A stretch of 64,000 nt of DNA from Xenorhabdus stockiae (GTDB lineage: Bacteria; Pseudomonadota; Gammaproteobacteria; Enterobacterales; Enterobacteriaceae). The stretch lies in assembly GCF_002632825.1 (NCBI RefSeq), contig NZ_NJAJ01000012.1, forward strand, positions 1 to 64,000. The letters are read 5' to 3'. Shown here piece after piece: positions 48,640-58,629 of the stretch (the stretch's first letter is position 1; every line of letters begins with the position of its first letter). Both the position numbers and the translations under genes were made by a program. A model generated the notes under the pieces. That model was not told the DNA's origin and searched no databases. It saw only the letters and a list, made by a program, of their open reading frames with translations.

Positions 48640-48660
48640 TTATTTTATTATAAAAAATAA
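48640..48660. promoter_or_regulatory. NagC-like operator, nagB side
   Basis: TTATTTTATTATAAAAAATA plus A, nearly palindromic, centre about 92 bp from the other box. Confidence 0.55.
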
Positions 48661-48781
48661 CATTATCGTGTGCGTGTCAGGTAGAACCGCTGTAAAGAAC
48701 AGGTATGATAGGCAGCTTTTGCCCCGCCACTGTTCGTATAATTTTAATTTTATAAATGAATAATTTTTTGAAGAGGTCATC

Positions 48782-49588
48782 ATGAGGCTGATCCCCCTAA
48801 CAAATGCAAGTGATGTAGGTCGATGGTCTGCTCACTATATTGTTAGAAAAATAAATGAATTCAAACCAACAGCAGAACGCCCTTTTGTTCTCGGCCTGCC
48901 AACAGGCAGTACGCCATTAGCAACTTATAAAGAACTCATCGCGCTATATCAGGCAGGAAAAGTGAGTTTCAGAAATGTTGTAACCTTTAATATGGATGAA
49001 TATGTTGGCATTCCTGAGGATCATCCCCAGAGTTACCACACTTTCATGTATCAGAATCTCTTCAATCATATTGATATTGAAAAAGAAAATATCAACTTAC
49101 TCGATGGAAATGCGACAGATATCGATGCTGAATGCTTACGCTATGAGAATAAAATTAAAGCGTATGGCAAAATTCATCTGTTTATGGGCGGTGTAGGTAA
49201 CGACGGCCATATTGCATTTAACGAACCCGCGTCTTCTCTCTCTTCCCGTACACGGATTAAGACGCTGACCCTGGAAACACGAACTGCTAATTCCCGTTTT
49301 TTCAATAATAACGTGGAATCAGTTCCCCAATATGCGTTAACTATTGGTGTGGGTACGTTAATGGATGCTGAAGAGATCATTATTCTCGTAACCGGAACTC
49401 AAAAAGCACTGGCTCTACAAGCTGCTATTGAAGGTAATGTTAACCATATGTGGACAGTAAGCTGTCTACAGATACATCCAAAAACAATTATTGCGTGTGA
49501 TGAAGCTGCAACAATGGAGTTAAGAGTAAAAACCGTAAAATATTTTCGCCAGATAGAGGCTGATATTCTGAGTGAATTCGCCAGTTAA
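48782..49588 (+). CDS. nagB: Glucosamine-6-phosphate deaminase
   Basis: 268 residues (E. coli 266). [15 protein letters not shown] phosphate loop, FNMDEYVGI with the catalytic Asp, and the [15 protein letters not shown] motif with the catalytic His/Glu region. Converts glucosamine-6-phosphate to fructose-6-phosphate and ammonia. SD GAAGAGG about eight bases upstream. Confidence 0.97.
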   Translation: MRLIPLTNASDVGRWSAHYIVRKINEFKPTAERPFVLGLPTGSTPLATYKELIALYQAGKVSFRNVVTFNMDEYVGIPEDHPQSYHTFMYQNLFNHIDIEKENINLLDGNATDIDAECLRYENKIKAYGKIHLFMGGVGNDGHIAFNEPASSLSSRTRIKTLTLETRTANSRFFNNNVESVPQYALTIGVGTLMDAEEIIILVTGTQKALALQAAIEGNVNHMWTVSCLQIHPKTIIACDEAATMELRVKTVKYFRQIEADILSEFAS

Positions 49589-49631
49589 TACTTAATTCAG
49601 GCATTTAGGTTCAGGCATTTAGGAGTCCAGA

Positions 49632-50846
49632 ATGTACGCTTTAACTAACTGTATTATCTACACCGGACACGACAGGCTCAGTGAATATGCTGTTATTATT
49701 GAAGGTGGGATAATCAAGCATATTTGTCCGGAAAATGAGTTACCGGCAGGCATTGAACAGCATGACTTACAGGGTGCAAACCTCTCTCCCGGATTTATTG
49801 ACCTGCAAGTCAACGGCTGTGGCGGAGTCCAGTATAATGACCGCATGGAAGATATTACGGAAGGGACACTGCATATCATGCAGAAAACCAATCAGCGATA
49901 CGGCTGTACCAGTTTTCTGCCAACGCTTATCACTAGCCCTGATGAGCTGATGATCAAAGCCATTGAAGTAATGCGTATCTATCTGGCTAACAACCCCAAT
50001 CAGGCGATTGGTTTACATCTGGAAGGGCCTTACATCAATCCGGTAAAAAAAGGCACACATAATGCTGCCTATATACGCAAACCAACACCGGAAATGGTCA
50101 ATTATTTGTGTATTAATGCCGATGTAATCAAGAAAATTACTCTTGCTCCTGAGATGGTAGAAAATCATTACATTCATCAATTAACTGAAGCGGGTATTGT
50201 TGTTTCTGCGGGTCATTCCAACGCAACCTATGAAGAGGCACGACGGGGATTCCAAAATGGTATTACCTTCTCCACTCATTTATATAATGCCATGCCAGCC
50301 ATTTCTGGCCGACAGCCGGGTTTAATCAGCGCAATTTATGATACTACTGAAGTCTATGCCGGTATTATTTGTGATGGTATGCATGTTGCATGGCCCAACA
50401 TTCGTAGCGCCAAGCGTCTGAAAAATGAAAAATTAGTTCTCGTGACAGATGCCATTGTCCCTGCCGGGCTGGATGAAGGCAGTAATATAGAACAATTCAC
50501 CTTCGCTAATAAAACAATATATTATCGTAACGGGTTATGTGTCGATGAGAATGGCACATTAAGCGGCTCTTCAGCCACAATGATTGAGTGTGTCAGGAAT
50601 AGTGTCGAAAAAGTTGGCATCGCTTTAGATGAAACACTGCGCATGGCAACCCTTTACCCAGCTAAAGCTATCGGTGTCGATAAACATCTTGGAACGATTG
50701 AGCCGGGTAAAGTAGCAAACCTGACAGCATTCACTCATGATTTCAAAATCTGTAAAACCATAGTTAACGGAAATATCGTTAATAACAATAACAACAAAGG
50801 GAATGAAGCTGAACTATCGAGCATAGTGCCTGATGAACAACCATAA
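49632..50846 (+). CDS. nagA: N-acetylglucosamine-6-phosphate deacetylase
   Basis: 404 residues (E. coli 382). Metal-site motifs [47 protein letters not shown] and [16 protein letters not shown] nine bases before ATG 49632. After the usual family end (KTIVNGN) there is an extra ~22-residue Asn-rich tail ([13 protein letters not shown]...) that reaches into nagC. Confidence 0.96.
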   Translation: MYALTNCIIYTGHDRLSEYAVIIEGGIIKHICPENELPAGIEQHDLQGANLSPGFIDLQVNGCGGVQYNDRMEDITEGTLHIMQKTNQRYGCTSFLPTLITSPDELMIKAIEVMRIYLANNPNQAIGLHLEGPYINPVKKGTHNAAYIRKPTPEMVNYLCINADVIKKITLAPEMVENHYIHQLTEAGIVVSAGHSNATYEEARRGFQNGITFSTHLYNAMPAISGRQPGLISAIYDTTEVYAGIICDGMHVAWPNIRSAKRLKNEKLVLVTDAIVPAGLDEGSNIEQFTFANKTIYYRNGLCVDENGTLSGSSATMIECVRNSVEKVGIALDETLRMATLYPAKAIGVDKHLGTIEPGKVANLTAFTHDFKICKTIVNGNIVNNNNNKGNEAELSSIVPDEQP

Positions 50847-52056
50847 CACACAAAAACAAATCGCGAATATTGAGCTGGTCAAACAGCTCAATAGCGCCGT
50901 GGTCTATCGGTTGATAGACCAACTCGGGCCAATATCCCGTATACAAATCGCGGAAGAGAGCCAACTTGCTCCGGCCAGTGTGACAAAAATTACTCGTCAG
51001 TTAATTGAGCGCGGTCTGATTAAAGAAGTTGATCAGCAGGCATCTACTGGCGGACGTCGCGCTATTTCCATTGTCACAGAAACCAGCCATTTTCATACCA
51101 TTGGTGTTCGGCTGGGCCGTCGGGATGCGACGATTGCGTTATTTGATATGAGCGCCAGACAACTGGCAGAAGAGCAACATCCTGTTCTGGAAAATAGCCA
51201 GCAAGAAGTCGAACAACGGATTATCTCCGTTATTGAAGACTTTATCAGCAGAAATCAGCGGCGTAACCGTGAACTGATTGCGATCTCCATCATTGTCCCC
51301 GGATTAGTTGATCCCCATAATGGCATTATCCGCTATATGCCACATATTAAAGTCGATAACTGGCCATTGGTGCAAAATCTGCGTAAACACTTCAATATTT
51401 CATGTTTTATCGGACACGACATCCGCAGCTTGGCACTGGCAGAAAACTATTTCGGAGCCACTCGCGATTGTGAAGACTCTCTTCTTGTACGTATTCATCG
51501 TGGTGTAGGTGCAGGCGTTATTATCAAGAATAATGTATTGCTCAATAAACGTGGCAATCTGGGAGAGATAGGTCATATCCAAATTGAACCACTGGGTGAG
51601 CGTTGTCATTGTGGTAATTTTGGCTGTCTGGAAACGATTGCATCCAATCCGGCCATAGAAGCCAAAATACAGCACCAATTACAGCAGGGGTTTCCAAGTA
51701 AGCTGACATTGGATAAATGCAGCATCCATGACATATGTCGCGCTGCTAATCAGGGAGACTCTCTGGCAGTCGAAGTGATCAGACAGGCAGGGCATAATCT
51801 AGGTAAAGCTATCGCCATTGCCATCAACTTCTTTAACCCACAGAAAGTCGTTATTGCCGGTGATATAACTGAAGCAGAGCAGGCTCTGCTTGCCGCTATT
51901 CAAAATTGTATCAACACTCAGACTTTAAAAAACTTCCGTGAAGACCTGCCTATCGTGGTTTCCGAATTAAATCACTGTTCTGCAATAGGCGCATTCGCCT
52001 TAACGAAGCGAGCTATGCTCAACGGTGTACTGTTACAACACCTTCTTGGAGGATAA
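50833..52056 (+). CDS. nagC: NagC, ROK-family repressor of GlcNAc utilisation
   Basis: 407 residues (E. coli 406), ATG 50833, overlapping nagA by 14 bp. N-terminal winged helix ([40 protein letters not shown]) and a ROK sugar-binding domain with [21 protein letters not shown] zinc motif (split: [15 protein letters not shown]). Senses GlcNAc-6-phosphate and represses nagE/nagBAC. No nagD follows, unlike E. coli. Confidence 0.96.
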   Translation: MNNHNTQKQIANIELVKQLNSAVVYRLIDQLGPISRIQIAEESQLAPASVTKITRQLIERGLIKEVDQQASTGGRRAISIVTETSHFHTIGVRLGRRDATIALFDMSARQLAEEQHPVLENSQQEVEQRIISVIEDFISRNQRRNRELIAISIIVPGLVDPHNGIIRYMPHIKVDNWPLVQNLRKHFNISCFIGHDIRSLALAENYFGATRDCEDSLLVRIHRGVGAGVIIKNNVLLNKRGNLGEIGHIQIEPLGERCHCGNFGCLETIASNPAIEAKIQHQLQQGFPSKLTLDKCSIHDICRAANQGDSLAVEVIRQAGHNLGKAIAIAINFFNPQKVVIAGDITEAEQALLAAIQNCINTQTLKNFREDLPIVVSELNHCSAIGAFALTKRAMLNGVLLQHLLGG

Positions 52057-52141
52057 TTCGCCATTTCAGCTTCTTTTATCATCAAGATGATTACAGGGCA
52101 AACAAACAAGCGATTTTATGCATATTTTTTTAAAAAAGCAG

Positions 52142-52177
52142 TTGACGCATCTGTCTGATATACGCATAATGCGCCCC
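52142..52177 (+). promoter_or_regulatory. tRNA operon promoter with GC-rich discriminator
   Basis: TTGACG (52142-52147), 17-bp spacer, CATAAT (52165-52170), then GCGCCCC. The GC-rich discriminator is the hallmark of stringently (ppGpp) controlled stable-RNA promoters. First tRNA starts 40 bp after the -10. Confidence 0.8.
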
Positions 52178-52209
52178 GCACCGCCGATGAAGGCAAAGCG
52201 AAAAAAGAT

Positions 52210-52286
52210 GGCTACGTAGCTCAGCTGGTTAGAGCACAGCACTCATAATGCTGGGGTCACAGGTTCGATTCCCGTCGTAGCCACCA
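52210..52286 (+). tRNA. metT: tRNA-Met (CAT), elongator
   Basis: 77 nt including encoded CCA; acceptor GGCTACG/CGTAGCC, anticodon loop CTCATAA, T-loop TTCGATT. Differs from the second tRNA-Met by one T-loop base. Confidence 0.96.
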
Positions 52287-52291
52287 TCTTT

Positions 52292-52376
52292 GCGGGAGTG
52301 GCGAAATTGGTAGACGCACCAGATTTAGGTTCTGGCGCCGCAAGGTGTGCGAGTTCAAGTCTCGCCTCCCGCACCA
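52292..52376 (+). tRNA. leuW: tRNA-Leu (TAG)
   Basis: 85 nt with encoded CCA; acceptor GCGGGAG/CTCCCGC, anticodon TAG in ATTTAGGT, and the long variable arm of class II tRNAs. Confidence 0.96.
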
Positions 52377-52446
52377 TTTCTTCTTCGGTTGCACTTAAAT
52401 CGAGTTTTGTTAAGGTTGTTTTAAGTTTTAGTGTGTTGTTTTCAGG

Positions 52447-52521
52447 TGGGGTATCGCCAAGCGGTAAGGCACCAGGTTTTGATCCTGGCATACCCTGGTT
52501 CGAATCCAGGTACCCCAGCCA
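52447..52521 (+). tRNA. tRNA-Gln (TTG), copy 1
   Basis: 75 nt with encoded CCA; acceptor TGGGGTA/TACCCCA, anticodon loop TTTTGAT. Confidence 0.96.
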
Positions 52522-52595
52522 TATTTCTGAAAACGATAATTTCTAATAAATAGATAACCATTAATAAAACAAGGTTTAAAATGAAAATTTTCAGG

Positions 52596-52670
52596 TGGGG
52601 TATCGCCAAGCGGTAAGGCACCAGGTTTTGATCCTGGCATACCCTGGTTCGAATCCAGGTACCCCAGCCA
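52596..52670 (+). tRNA. tRNA-Gln (TTG), copy 2
   Basis: Identical to copy 1 over all 75 nt; the short sequence before each (TTTTCAGG) is also shared, suggesting a tandem duplication. Confidence 0.96.
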
Positions 52671-52711
52671 TTTTCCTGAAGGTTTTCATAAAATTTACGG
52701 TTAACGTAAAT

Positions 52712-52788
52712 GGCTACGTAGCTCAGCTGGTTAGAGCACAGCACTCATAATGCTGGGGTCACAGGTTCGAATCCCGTCGTAGCCACCA
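52712..52788 (+). tRNA. metU: tRNA-Met (CAT), elongator, copy 2
   Basis: 77 nt with encoded CCA; same as the first tRNA-Met except T-loop TTCGAAT. Confidence 0.96.
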
Positions 52789-52801
52789 TTTTAAATTCAG
52801 T

Positions 52802-52876
52802 TGGGGTATCGCCAAGCGGTAAGGCACCGGATTCTGATTCCGGCATTCCCAGGTTCGAATCCTGGTACCCCAGCCA
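52802..52876 (+). tRNA. tRNA-Gln (CTG)
   Basis: 75 nt with encoded CCA; anticodon loop TTCTGAT. Last of the six, in the order known from E. coli (which has one more copy of this gene). Confidence 0.96.
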
Positions 52877-52904
52877 AATTTTTCAAAACGCTGACTGAAC
52901 TGAC

Positions 52905-52927
52905 AACCGCCTTTTGGTGGTTTTTTT
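52905..52927 (+). terminator. tRNA operon terminator
   Basis: AACCGCC-TTTT-GGTGGTT stem (one G-U pair) directly followed by a long T run, 28 bp after the last tRNA. Confidence 0.85.
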
Positions 52928-53108
52928 GTTTTTCTGCCAAAAAATATCCCCAGCTTATCGCCTGATAGTCTCCATCTTTGTTTGATAACCTGCCTGAAAT
53001 CGACACATCTACCCCTGTTTATAAAGCGCTCAATAAAAAACATATCTAAGGGTAGAAATATTAAAAGAATGGCTCCTACCCTCAAAAATATTTGCTAAAA
53101 AACAGTAA

Positions 53109-54302
53109 TCACACCCCCAGCGCATATTTCAGCGCCAGTTTTTTCAGTGCGCCTGAGCGCTGCGCTGCCATCAAGGCCAGATTACGCATAGTTTTCAATC
53201 CTGGCAGGTCATGGCTGAATGCCGTATGAAAGAGATCCATTCCCGCCTGCATAACCAAATTATCCGGCATCCTGCGACGTTGATAACGCATCAGTACAGT
53301 CAGGGAATCCCACTCTTCCAAAGATTCTTTGGCATCAATCAATACTTTGAGTAAAGCATCTACATCCCGATAGCCCAGATTGACACCCTGCCCTGCCAGT
53401 GGGTTAATTGTATGAGCTGCATCCCCCAGCAAAACCAGCCCTTCACGAACATAATCGCTGGCATGATGGCGGGTCAGAGGAAATGAACCCGCAGCAATCG
53501 GAGTCACTTTACCCAAACGGGCCGGAAATGCCTGAAATATTTCCCGTTCAAGCTGTGTCATTGACATCGCCTGTAACTGACGAATGCGGGCGGGAGAGTC
53601 ATACCATACCAACGATGCCCACTGGTCGAATAACGGCAGAAAGGCTCTGGGACCAGAAGGAAAAAATTGCTGCCATGTTACGTCTTTCTGAGGTTGTTCC
53701 GTTTTAACAGTTATCAACATACACGACTGACGATATTGCCACCCCCTGCTGCCAATCCCCGCTAATTGCCGAACCTGAGAACGGGCGCCATCAGCACCGA
53801 TAATCAAACGAGTGTTTAATTCCGTACCATCAGTCAATTCAAGCTGCCATGTTTTATGATCTCCATGACGCTGCATCGATTTCAGCTCAGCGGGGCAAAA
53901 CAGTGTCAGATTAGGATATCGTTCAAATTCCTGCCACAAAGCCAGTTGCAGAATGCGGTTTTCTACCATGTATCCAAGTTCAGGCAGGCCGAGGCTTGCT
54001 GCATCAAAAATCACATTGGAATCATTCTGCTCCCATGTCTCCAGCTTCCGATAAGGTGCGCTACGCATCTGCACAACATGTTCCCAAGCACCCAATTGCT
54101 TTAGTAAATCCACGGATGCCCGACTAATGGCAGAAATACGAATATCCGGTTCACTTTCTGCACTGTAGAGTTGTGGTCGCTGATGTTCCAACAGAGCGAC
54201 ACGCCAACCTTCCTGCGCCAATCCCAATGCCGTTGCCGCACCAATCATCCCGGCACCCACGATAACCATATCGAATTTTTGTTGTGGATTATTCATATTC
54301 AT
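53109..54302 (-). CDS. ubiF: 3-demethoxyubiquinol 3-hydroxylase UbiF
   Basis: 397 residues from ATG 54302 (a GTG one codon earlier is also possible). FAD-binding VIVGAGMIGAATALGLAQ at the N-terminus, the ADGARSQVR motif (IIGADGARSQ), and GDAAHTINPLAGQGVNLGYRD near residue 290. Flavin monooxygenase of aerobic ubiquinone synthesis. Placed next to miaB, divergently, as in E. coli. Confidence 0.94.
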   Translation of the reverse strand: MNMNNPQQKFDMVIVGAGMIGAATALGLAQEGWRVALLEHQRPQLYSAESEPDIRISAISRASVDLLKQLGAWEHVVQMRSAPYRKLETWEQNDSNVIFDAASLGLPELGYMVENRILQLALWQEFERYPNLTLFCPAELKSMQRHGDHKTWQLELTDGTELNTRLIIGADGARSQVRQLAGIGSRGWQYRQSCMLITVKTEQPQKDVTWQQFFPSGPRAFLPLFDQWASLVWYDSPARIRQLQAMSMTQLEREIFQAFPARLGKVTPIAAGSFPLTRHHASDYVREGLVLLGDAAHTINPLAGQGVNLGYRDVDALLKVLIDAKESLEEWDSLTVLMRYQRRRMPDNLVMQAGMDLFHTAFSHDLPGLKTMRNLALMAAQRSGALKKLALKYALGV

Positions 54303-54512
54303 CACGCTATTAACTTCTTGATTAAAATAGTGTACCGGAATTTTCCCTTTCCGGCTGTGAATATCCGGTGTTACAGTCTGGTCACTGGTGCCTCAAATGA
54401 ATACAATAGTCTGTAACATTATGCTAAACACACTGTATTCAATATGCTGGTTCAATAGACTATGCTTTTCAGTGTTGACGCATCATTCCACTGGAAACAC
54501 CGGATACACAAA

Positions 54513-55943
54513 ATGTCGACGATAAAAAAACTGTATATCAAAACCTGGGGCTGTCAGATGAATGAATACGATTCATCCAAGATGGCCGACCTGCTGGAAA
54601 CCACTCACGGTTATCAGTTAACCGATATCGCCGAAGACGCAGATATCTTACTCTTGAATACTTGTTCAATCCGTGAAAAGGCCCAAGAAAAAGTCTTTCA
54701 CCAACTCGGGCGCTGGAAAGGGCTGAAAGACAAAAACCCTGAAGTTATCATTGGCGTTGGGGGCTGTGTGGCTTCTCAGGAAGGGGATTACATTCGCCAG
54801 CGTGCTCCGAGTGTTGATATTATATTCGGGCCACAAACCCTGCACCGCCTGCCGGAAATGATTAATCATGTGAAAGGCACCCGCAGCCCTGTTGTTGATA
54901 TCAGTTTCCCTGAGATCGAGAAATTCGACCGCCTGCCAGAACCCCGTGCGGATGGCCCGACGGCATTTGTTTCTATCATGGAAGGCTGTAATAAATACTG
55001 CACATTCTGTGTTGTTCCTTACACCCGTGGGGAAGAGGTCAGCCGTCCTTGTGATGATATTCTGTTTGAAATTGCTCAGCTTGCTGCGCAGGGTGTGCGT
55101 GAAGTAAACCTGCTCGGTCAAAACGTGAATGCTTATCGCGGTGCAACATTTGACGGAGATATCTGCACATTTGCTGAATTATTGCGTCTGGTTGCGGCTA
55201 TTGACGGAATCGACCGCATACGCTTTACAACCAGCCATCCGATTGAATTTACTGACGATATCATCGCCGTGTATAAAGACACACCTGAACTGGTCAGCTT
55301 CCTGCACTTACCTGTCCAGAGTGGCTCTGACCGCATTCTGACTCTGATGAAACGTGCTCATACTGCGCTGGAATATAAAGGAATTATTCGCCGTCTGCGT
55401 AAAGCTCGCCCGGATATCCTGATCAGTTCAGATTTCATCATTGGTTTCCCGGGTGAAACACAGGATGACTTTGAAAAAACAATGAAATTAATTGCCGATG
55501 TTAATTTCGACATGAGTTTCAGTTTTATTTATTCAGCACGTCCGGGTACTCCTGCGGCTGATTTGCCGGATGATGTGAGTGAAGATGAGAAAAAACAGCG
55601 TCTGTACCTGCTCCAGCAGCGTATTAACCAACAAGCCATGAGCTTCAGCCGGGCAATGCTTGGCAGTACTCAGCGTATTCTTGTTGAAGGTCCATCCCGT
55701 AAGAATATTATGGAGCTTTCCGGACGCACGGAAAATAACCGTGTAGTTAATTTTGAAGGCGCTCCTGATATGATTGGCAAATTTGTTGATGTTGAAATTG
55801 TCGATGTCTATGCCAATTCCCTGCGCGGTAAGGTCATCCGTACTGAAGATGAAATGGATTTACGTGTCTATGAGTCACCCGAATCAGTCATTGCCCGAAC
55901 CCGTAAGGAAGACGAAATCGGTGTTGGCACTTATCAGCCTTGA
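54513..55943 (+). CDS. miaB: tRNA-2-methylthio-N6-isopentenyladenosine synthase MiaB
   Basis: 476 residues (E. coli 474) from ATG 54513; an upstream in-frame ATG would add 17 unrelated residues. N-terminal methylthiotransferase domain ([37 protein letters not shown]), the radical SAM cluster motif [16 protein letters not shown] and a C-terminal TRAM domain. Adds the methylthio group to A37 of tRNAs. Confidence 0.96.
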   Translation: MSTIKKLYIKTWGCQMNEYDSSKMADLLETTHGYQLTDIAEDADILLLNTCSIREKAQEKVFHQLGRWKGLKDKNPEVIIGVGGCVASQEGDYIRQRAPSVDIIFGPQTLHRLPEMINHVKGTRSPVVDISFPEIEKFDRLPEPRADGPTAFVSIMEGCNKYCTFCVVPYTRGEEVSRPCDDILFEIAQLAAQGVREVNLLGQNVNAYRGATFDGDICTFAELLRLVAAIDGIDRIRFTTSHPIEFTDDIIAVYKDTPELVSFLHLPVQSGSDRILTLMKRAHTALEYKGIIRRLRKARPDILISSDFIIGFPGETQDDFEKTMKLIADVNFDMSFSFIYSARPGTPAADLPDDVSEDEKKQRLYLLQQRINQQAMSFSRAMLGSTQRILVEGPSRKNIMELSGRTENNRVVNFEGAPDMIGKFVDVEIVDVYANSLRGKVIRTEDEMDLRVYESPESVIARTRKEDEIGVGTYQP

Positions 55944-56018
55944 TGACTGGCCAACCTTAAGAACAGGATAACTTTAACAAATAGGCCGGATTCACAGGCC
56001 TTAACATAGAGATAATCA

Positions 56019-57065
56019 GTGACACAAATCAACCCACAAGTAGCAACACAAGAGATCTTTCTGGAACCCGCAGATAATCAGCGATTAATGAGCCTGTGTG
56101 GCCCACTTGATGACAATCTGAAACAACTTGAGCGTCGTTTGGGAATAGAGATAAACCGCCGCGACAATCGTTTCAAATTGGTGGGCAAGCCACTGTGTGT
56201 CAGCGCAGTAGCCAGTATACTGCGCCGCCTGTATGTTGAAACCGCCCCTGTACGCGGAGTGATACCGGATCTCGAACCTGAGCAGATTCATCTGGCTATC
56301 ACGGAAACCCGCGTACTGGAGCAAGCAGCAGAAAGCGTCCCTGACTACGGTAAGGCCGTGAATATCAAAACCAAACGGGGAGTAGTCAAACCCCGTACTC
56401 CTAATCAGGCGCAGTATATTGCCAATATTCTTAGCCATGATATTACGTTTGGTATCGGGCCTGCGGGAACGGGTAAAACCTATCTGGCCGTTGCAGCAGC
56501 GGTTGATGCACTGGAGCGTCAGGAAATCCGCCGGATATTGCTCACCCGTCCTGCTGTTGAAGCCGGAGAAAAACTGGGCTTTCTGCCGGGGGATCTGAGC
56601 CAGAAAGTCGATCCTTATCTACGTCCGCTTTACGACGCATTATTTGAGATGCTGGGATTTGAAAAAGTTGAGAAGCTGATCGAAAGAAATGTCATTGAAG
56701 TCGCACCACTGGCCTATATGCGTGGACGAACGCTCAATGATGCCTTTATTATTCTCGACGAAAGCCAGAATACAACCATCGAGCAGATGAAAATGTTTCT
56801 GACCCGTATTGGTTTCAACTCCAAAGCCGTTATCACTGGTGATGTCACCCAGATAGACCTGCCCAGAGGCCAGAAATCAGGCCTGAGTCACGCGATGGAA
56901 GTTTTATCTGACGTTGATGAACTGAGCTTTAACTTCCTCTACAGCGAAGATGTGGTGCGCCATCCGGTGGTTGCCAAAGTCGTTATCGCTTATGAAGTAT
57001 GGGAAGCCGCTGAGCAGAAACGTAAACAGGCGCTTAATGAAAAGCGCAGGCAGGAAGCACAATGA
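56019..57065 (+). CDS. ybeZ: PhoH-like ATPase YbeZ
   Basis: 348 residues, GTG 56019. A small N-terminal domain, then a P-loop domain: [15 protein letters not shown] (Walker A, ~150), ILDESQNTT (Walker B), [18 protein letters not shown]. Linked to ribosome and 16S rRNA maturation together with YbeY. Overlaps ybeY by 4 bp. Confidence 0.95.
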   Translation: MTQINPQVATQEIFLEPADNQRLMSLCGPLDDNLKQLERRLGIEINRRDNRFKLVGKPLCVSAVASILRRLYVETAPVRGVIPDLEPEQIHLAITETRVLEQAAESVPDYGKAVNIKTKRGVVKPRTPNQAQYIANILSHDITFGIGPAGTGKTYLAVAAAVDALERQEIRRILLTRPAVEAGEKLGFLPGDLSQKVDPYLRPLYDALFEMLGFEKVEKLIERNVIEVAPLAYMRGRTLNDAFIILDESQNTTIEQMKMFLTRIGFNSKAVITGDVTQIDLPRGQKSGLSHAMEVLSDVDELSFNFLYSEDVVRHPVVAKVVIAYEVWEAAEQKRKQALNEKRRQEAQ

Positions 57066-57529
57066 GTTCAGTTATATTAGATTTACAAATTGCTTGTGAA
57101 AAACCAGAAGGGCTTCCTGAGGAGGTCCTTTTCCAAAACTGGCTGGAAGGCGTTTTGCCACAATTTCAGGCAGAAAGTGAAGTCACAATCCGTTTAGTTG
57201 ATGAGGCAGAAAGCCACGAATTAAACCTCACTTATCGAGGGAAAGACAAACCAACCAATGTGTTATCTTTCCCGTTTGAAGCTCCGCCTGAAATTGAACT
57301 ACCCTTGCTCGGTGATTTAATCATATGCCGTCAGGTTGTTGAAAAAGAAGCACAGGAGCAGCAAAAAACAGTCGAAGAACACTGGGCACATATGGTGGTT
57401 CACGGCTGTCTTCATCTGCTTGGGTATGACCATATTGAAGATGAAGAAGCAGAAGAAATGGAATCTCTGGAAACAGAAATTCTGGGAAAAATGGGTTATC
57501 CTGATCCCTATCTTGCGGAAAAAGAATAA
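57062..57529 (+). CDS. ybeY: Endoribonuclease YbeY (16S rRNA maturation)
   Basis: 155 residues (E. coli 155). The zinc site [11 protein letters not shown] (H-x3-H-x5-H) is intact; NVLSFPFE and LLGDLIIC are also conserved. Acts in 16S rRNA 3'-end processing and late 70S quality control. Confidence 0.96.
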   Translation: MSSVILDLQIACEKPEGLPEEVLFQNWLEGVLPQFQAESEVTIRLVDEAESHELNLTYRGKDKPTNVLSFPFEAPPEIELPLLGDLIICRQVVEKEAQEQQKTVEEHWAHMVVHGCLHLLGYDHIEDEEAEEMESLETEILGKMGYPDPYLAEKE

Positions 57530-57561
57530 CCCCCAATAATATTTTTATGTTAAATATTATC

Positions 57562-57703
57562 TATGCCCAATGAATTTCGAGTTGCATCGCGGCGGCAAGG
57601 GAGAGAGTCCCCAGGAGCATAGATAACCGTATGTTTATAAAAACGGTGACTGGGGTGAACGAGCGCAGCCAACAAAGAGGCAGCTTGAAAGACGTAGGGT
57701 ATA
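57562..57703 (+). repeat. ERIC element with internal insertion (142 bp)
   Basis: TATGCCC...GGGTATA with CCCCAGGAGCATAGATAACC and GTGACTGGGGTGAACGAGCG; carries the same extra GTATGTTTATAAAAACGG segment as the ERIC at 6411. Lies between ybeY and ybeX, inside an otherwise tight operon. Confidence 0.88.
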
Positions 57704-57740
57704 TACACATTAATTAATGAGGAAATAAAATTAGAACGCC

Positions 57741-58619
57741 ATGAGCGACGACCATCCTTCTAGTAACGATAGCCCTGGACCTAAGAAAGGCTTTTTTGCA
57801 CTTCTTAATCAGATTTTCCATGGTGAGCCGAAAAACCGCGATGATTTAGTTGAACTGATCCGAGATTCAGAACAGAACGACCTCATCGACCCCGATACCC
57901 GAGAAATGCTCGAAGGGGTGATGGATATTGCTGACCAGCGCGTGCGTGACATTATGATCCCACGCTCACAAATCGTTACCTTAAAACGCAACCAGCCTCT
58001 GGACGAATGTCTGGATGTCATTATCGAGTCAGCCCACTCCCGCTTCCCTGTGATCAGCGAGGATAAAGATCACATTGAAGGCATTCTGATGGCAAAAGAT
58101 CTTCTGCCATTTATGCGCTCGAACGCAGAACCTTTCAGCATTGATAAAGTTCTGCGGCAAGCGGTGGTGGTGCCGGAAAGTAAGCGCGTTGACCGATTGC
58201 TGAAAGAGTTTCGTTCCCAACGCTACCATATGGCGATTGTTATCGATGAATTCGGCGGTGTTTCCGGTCTGGTCACGATTGAAGATATACTTGAACTGAT
58301 TGTAGGCGAAATTGAGGACGAGTACGACGATGACGAAGATAACGACATTCGTGCCCTGAGCCGCCATACTTATTCAGTACGAGCTTTGGCTCAGATTGAA
58401 GATTTCAACGATGTTTTCGGCACTAATTTCAGTGATGAAGAAGTTGATACCATAGGCGGGTTGGTCATGCAGGCATTCGGGCATCTGCCTTCCCGTGGAG
58501 AATCCATCAGCATTAATGGCTATCATTTCAAAGTAGCTATGGCAGATAGCCGTAAAATCATTCAGGTTCATGTAAAAATACCGGATGACGCTGAAGTTCC
58601 TGGCCTTGATAAAGACTAA
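57741..58619 (+). CDS. ybeX: CorC/YbeX, CBS-domain protein
   Basis: 292 residues (same as E. coli). Two CBS domains (~70-195: [53 protein letters not shown]) and a C-terminal CorC_HlyC/transporter-associated domain (~205-285). Associated with magnesium/cobalt efflux and ribosome metabolism. The ERIC upstream separates it from ybeY by 211 bp, so it may have its own promoter. Confidence 0.95.
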   Translation: MSDDHPSSNDSPGPKKGFFALLNQIFHGEPKNRDDLVELIRDSEQNDLIDPDTREMLEGVMDIADQRVRDIMIPRSQIVTLKRNQPLDECLDVIIESAHSRFPVISEDKDHIEGILMAKDLLPFMRSNAEPFSIDKVLRQAVVVPESKRVDRLLKEFRSQRYHMAIVIDEFGGVSGLVTIEDILELIVGEIEDEYDDDEDNDIRALSRHTYSVRALAQIEDFNDVFGTNFSDEEVDTIGGLVMQAFGHLPSRGESISINGYHFKVAMADSRKIIQVHVKIPDDAEVPGLDKD

Positions 58620-58629
58620 TGGGATCTGG

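Larger units (their letters stand above)
48445..48781. promoter_or_regulatory. Divergent nagE-nagB control region
   Basis: 337 bp with both promoters, two NagC-like boxes and a CRP-like site between them. The nagB leader downstream of the boxes is ~120 nt long. Confidence 0.75.

Noticed and set aside
48661-48745. Cobalamin-riboswitch-like string (TTTGCCCCGCCACTG) in the nagB leader
   Set aside because: Only one short box resembles a B12 element; the other conserved helices and boxes are missing and nagB is not a cobalamin-controlled gene.
52243-52744. ORFs running through the tRNA cluster on both strands
   Set aside because: They consist mostly of tRNA sequence and share translated tRNA motifs such as WGTWIRTRV; not genes.
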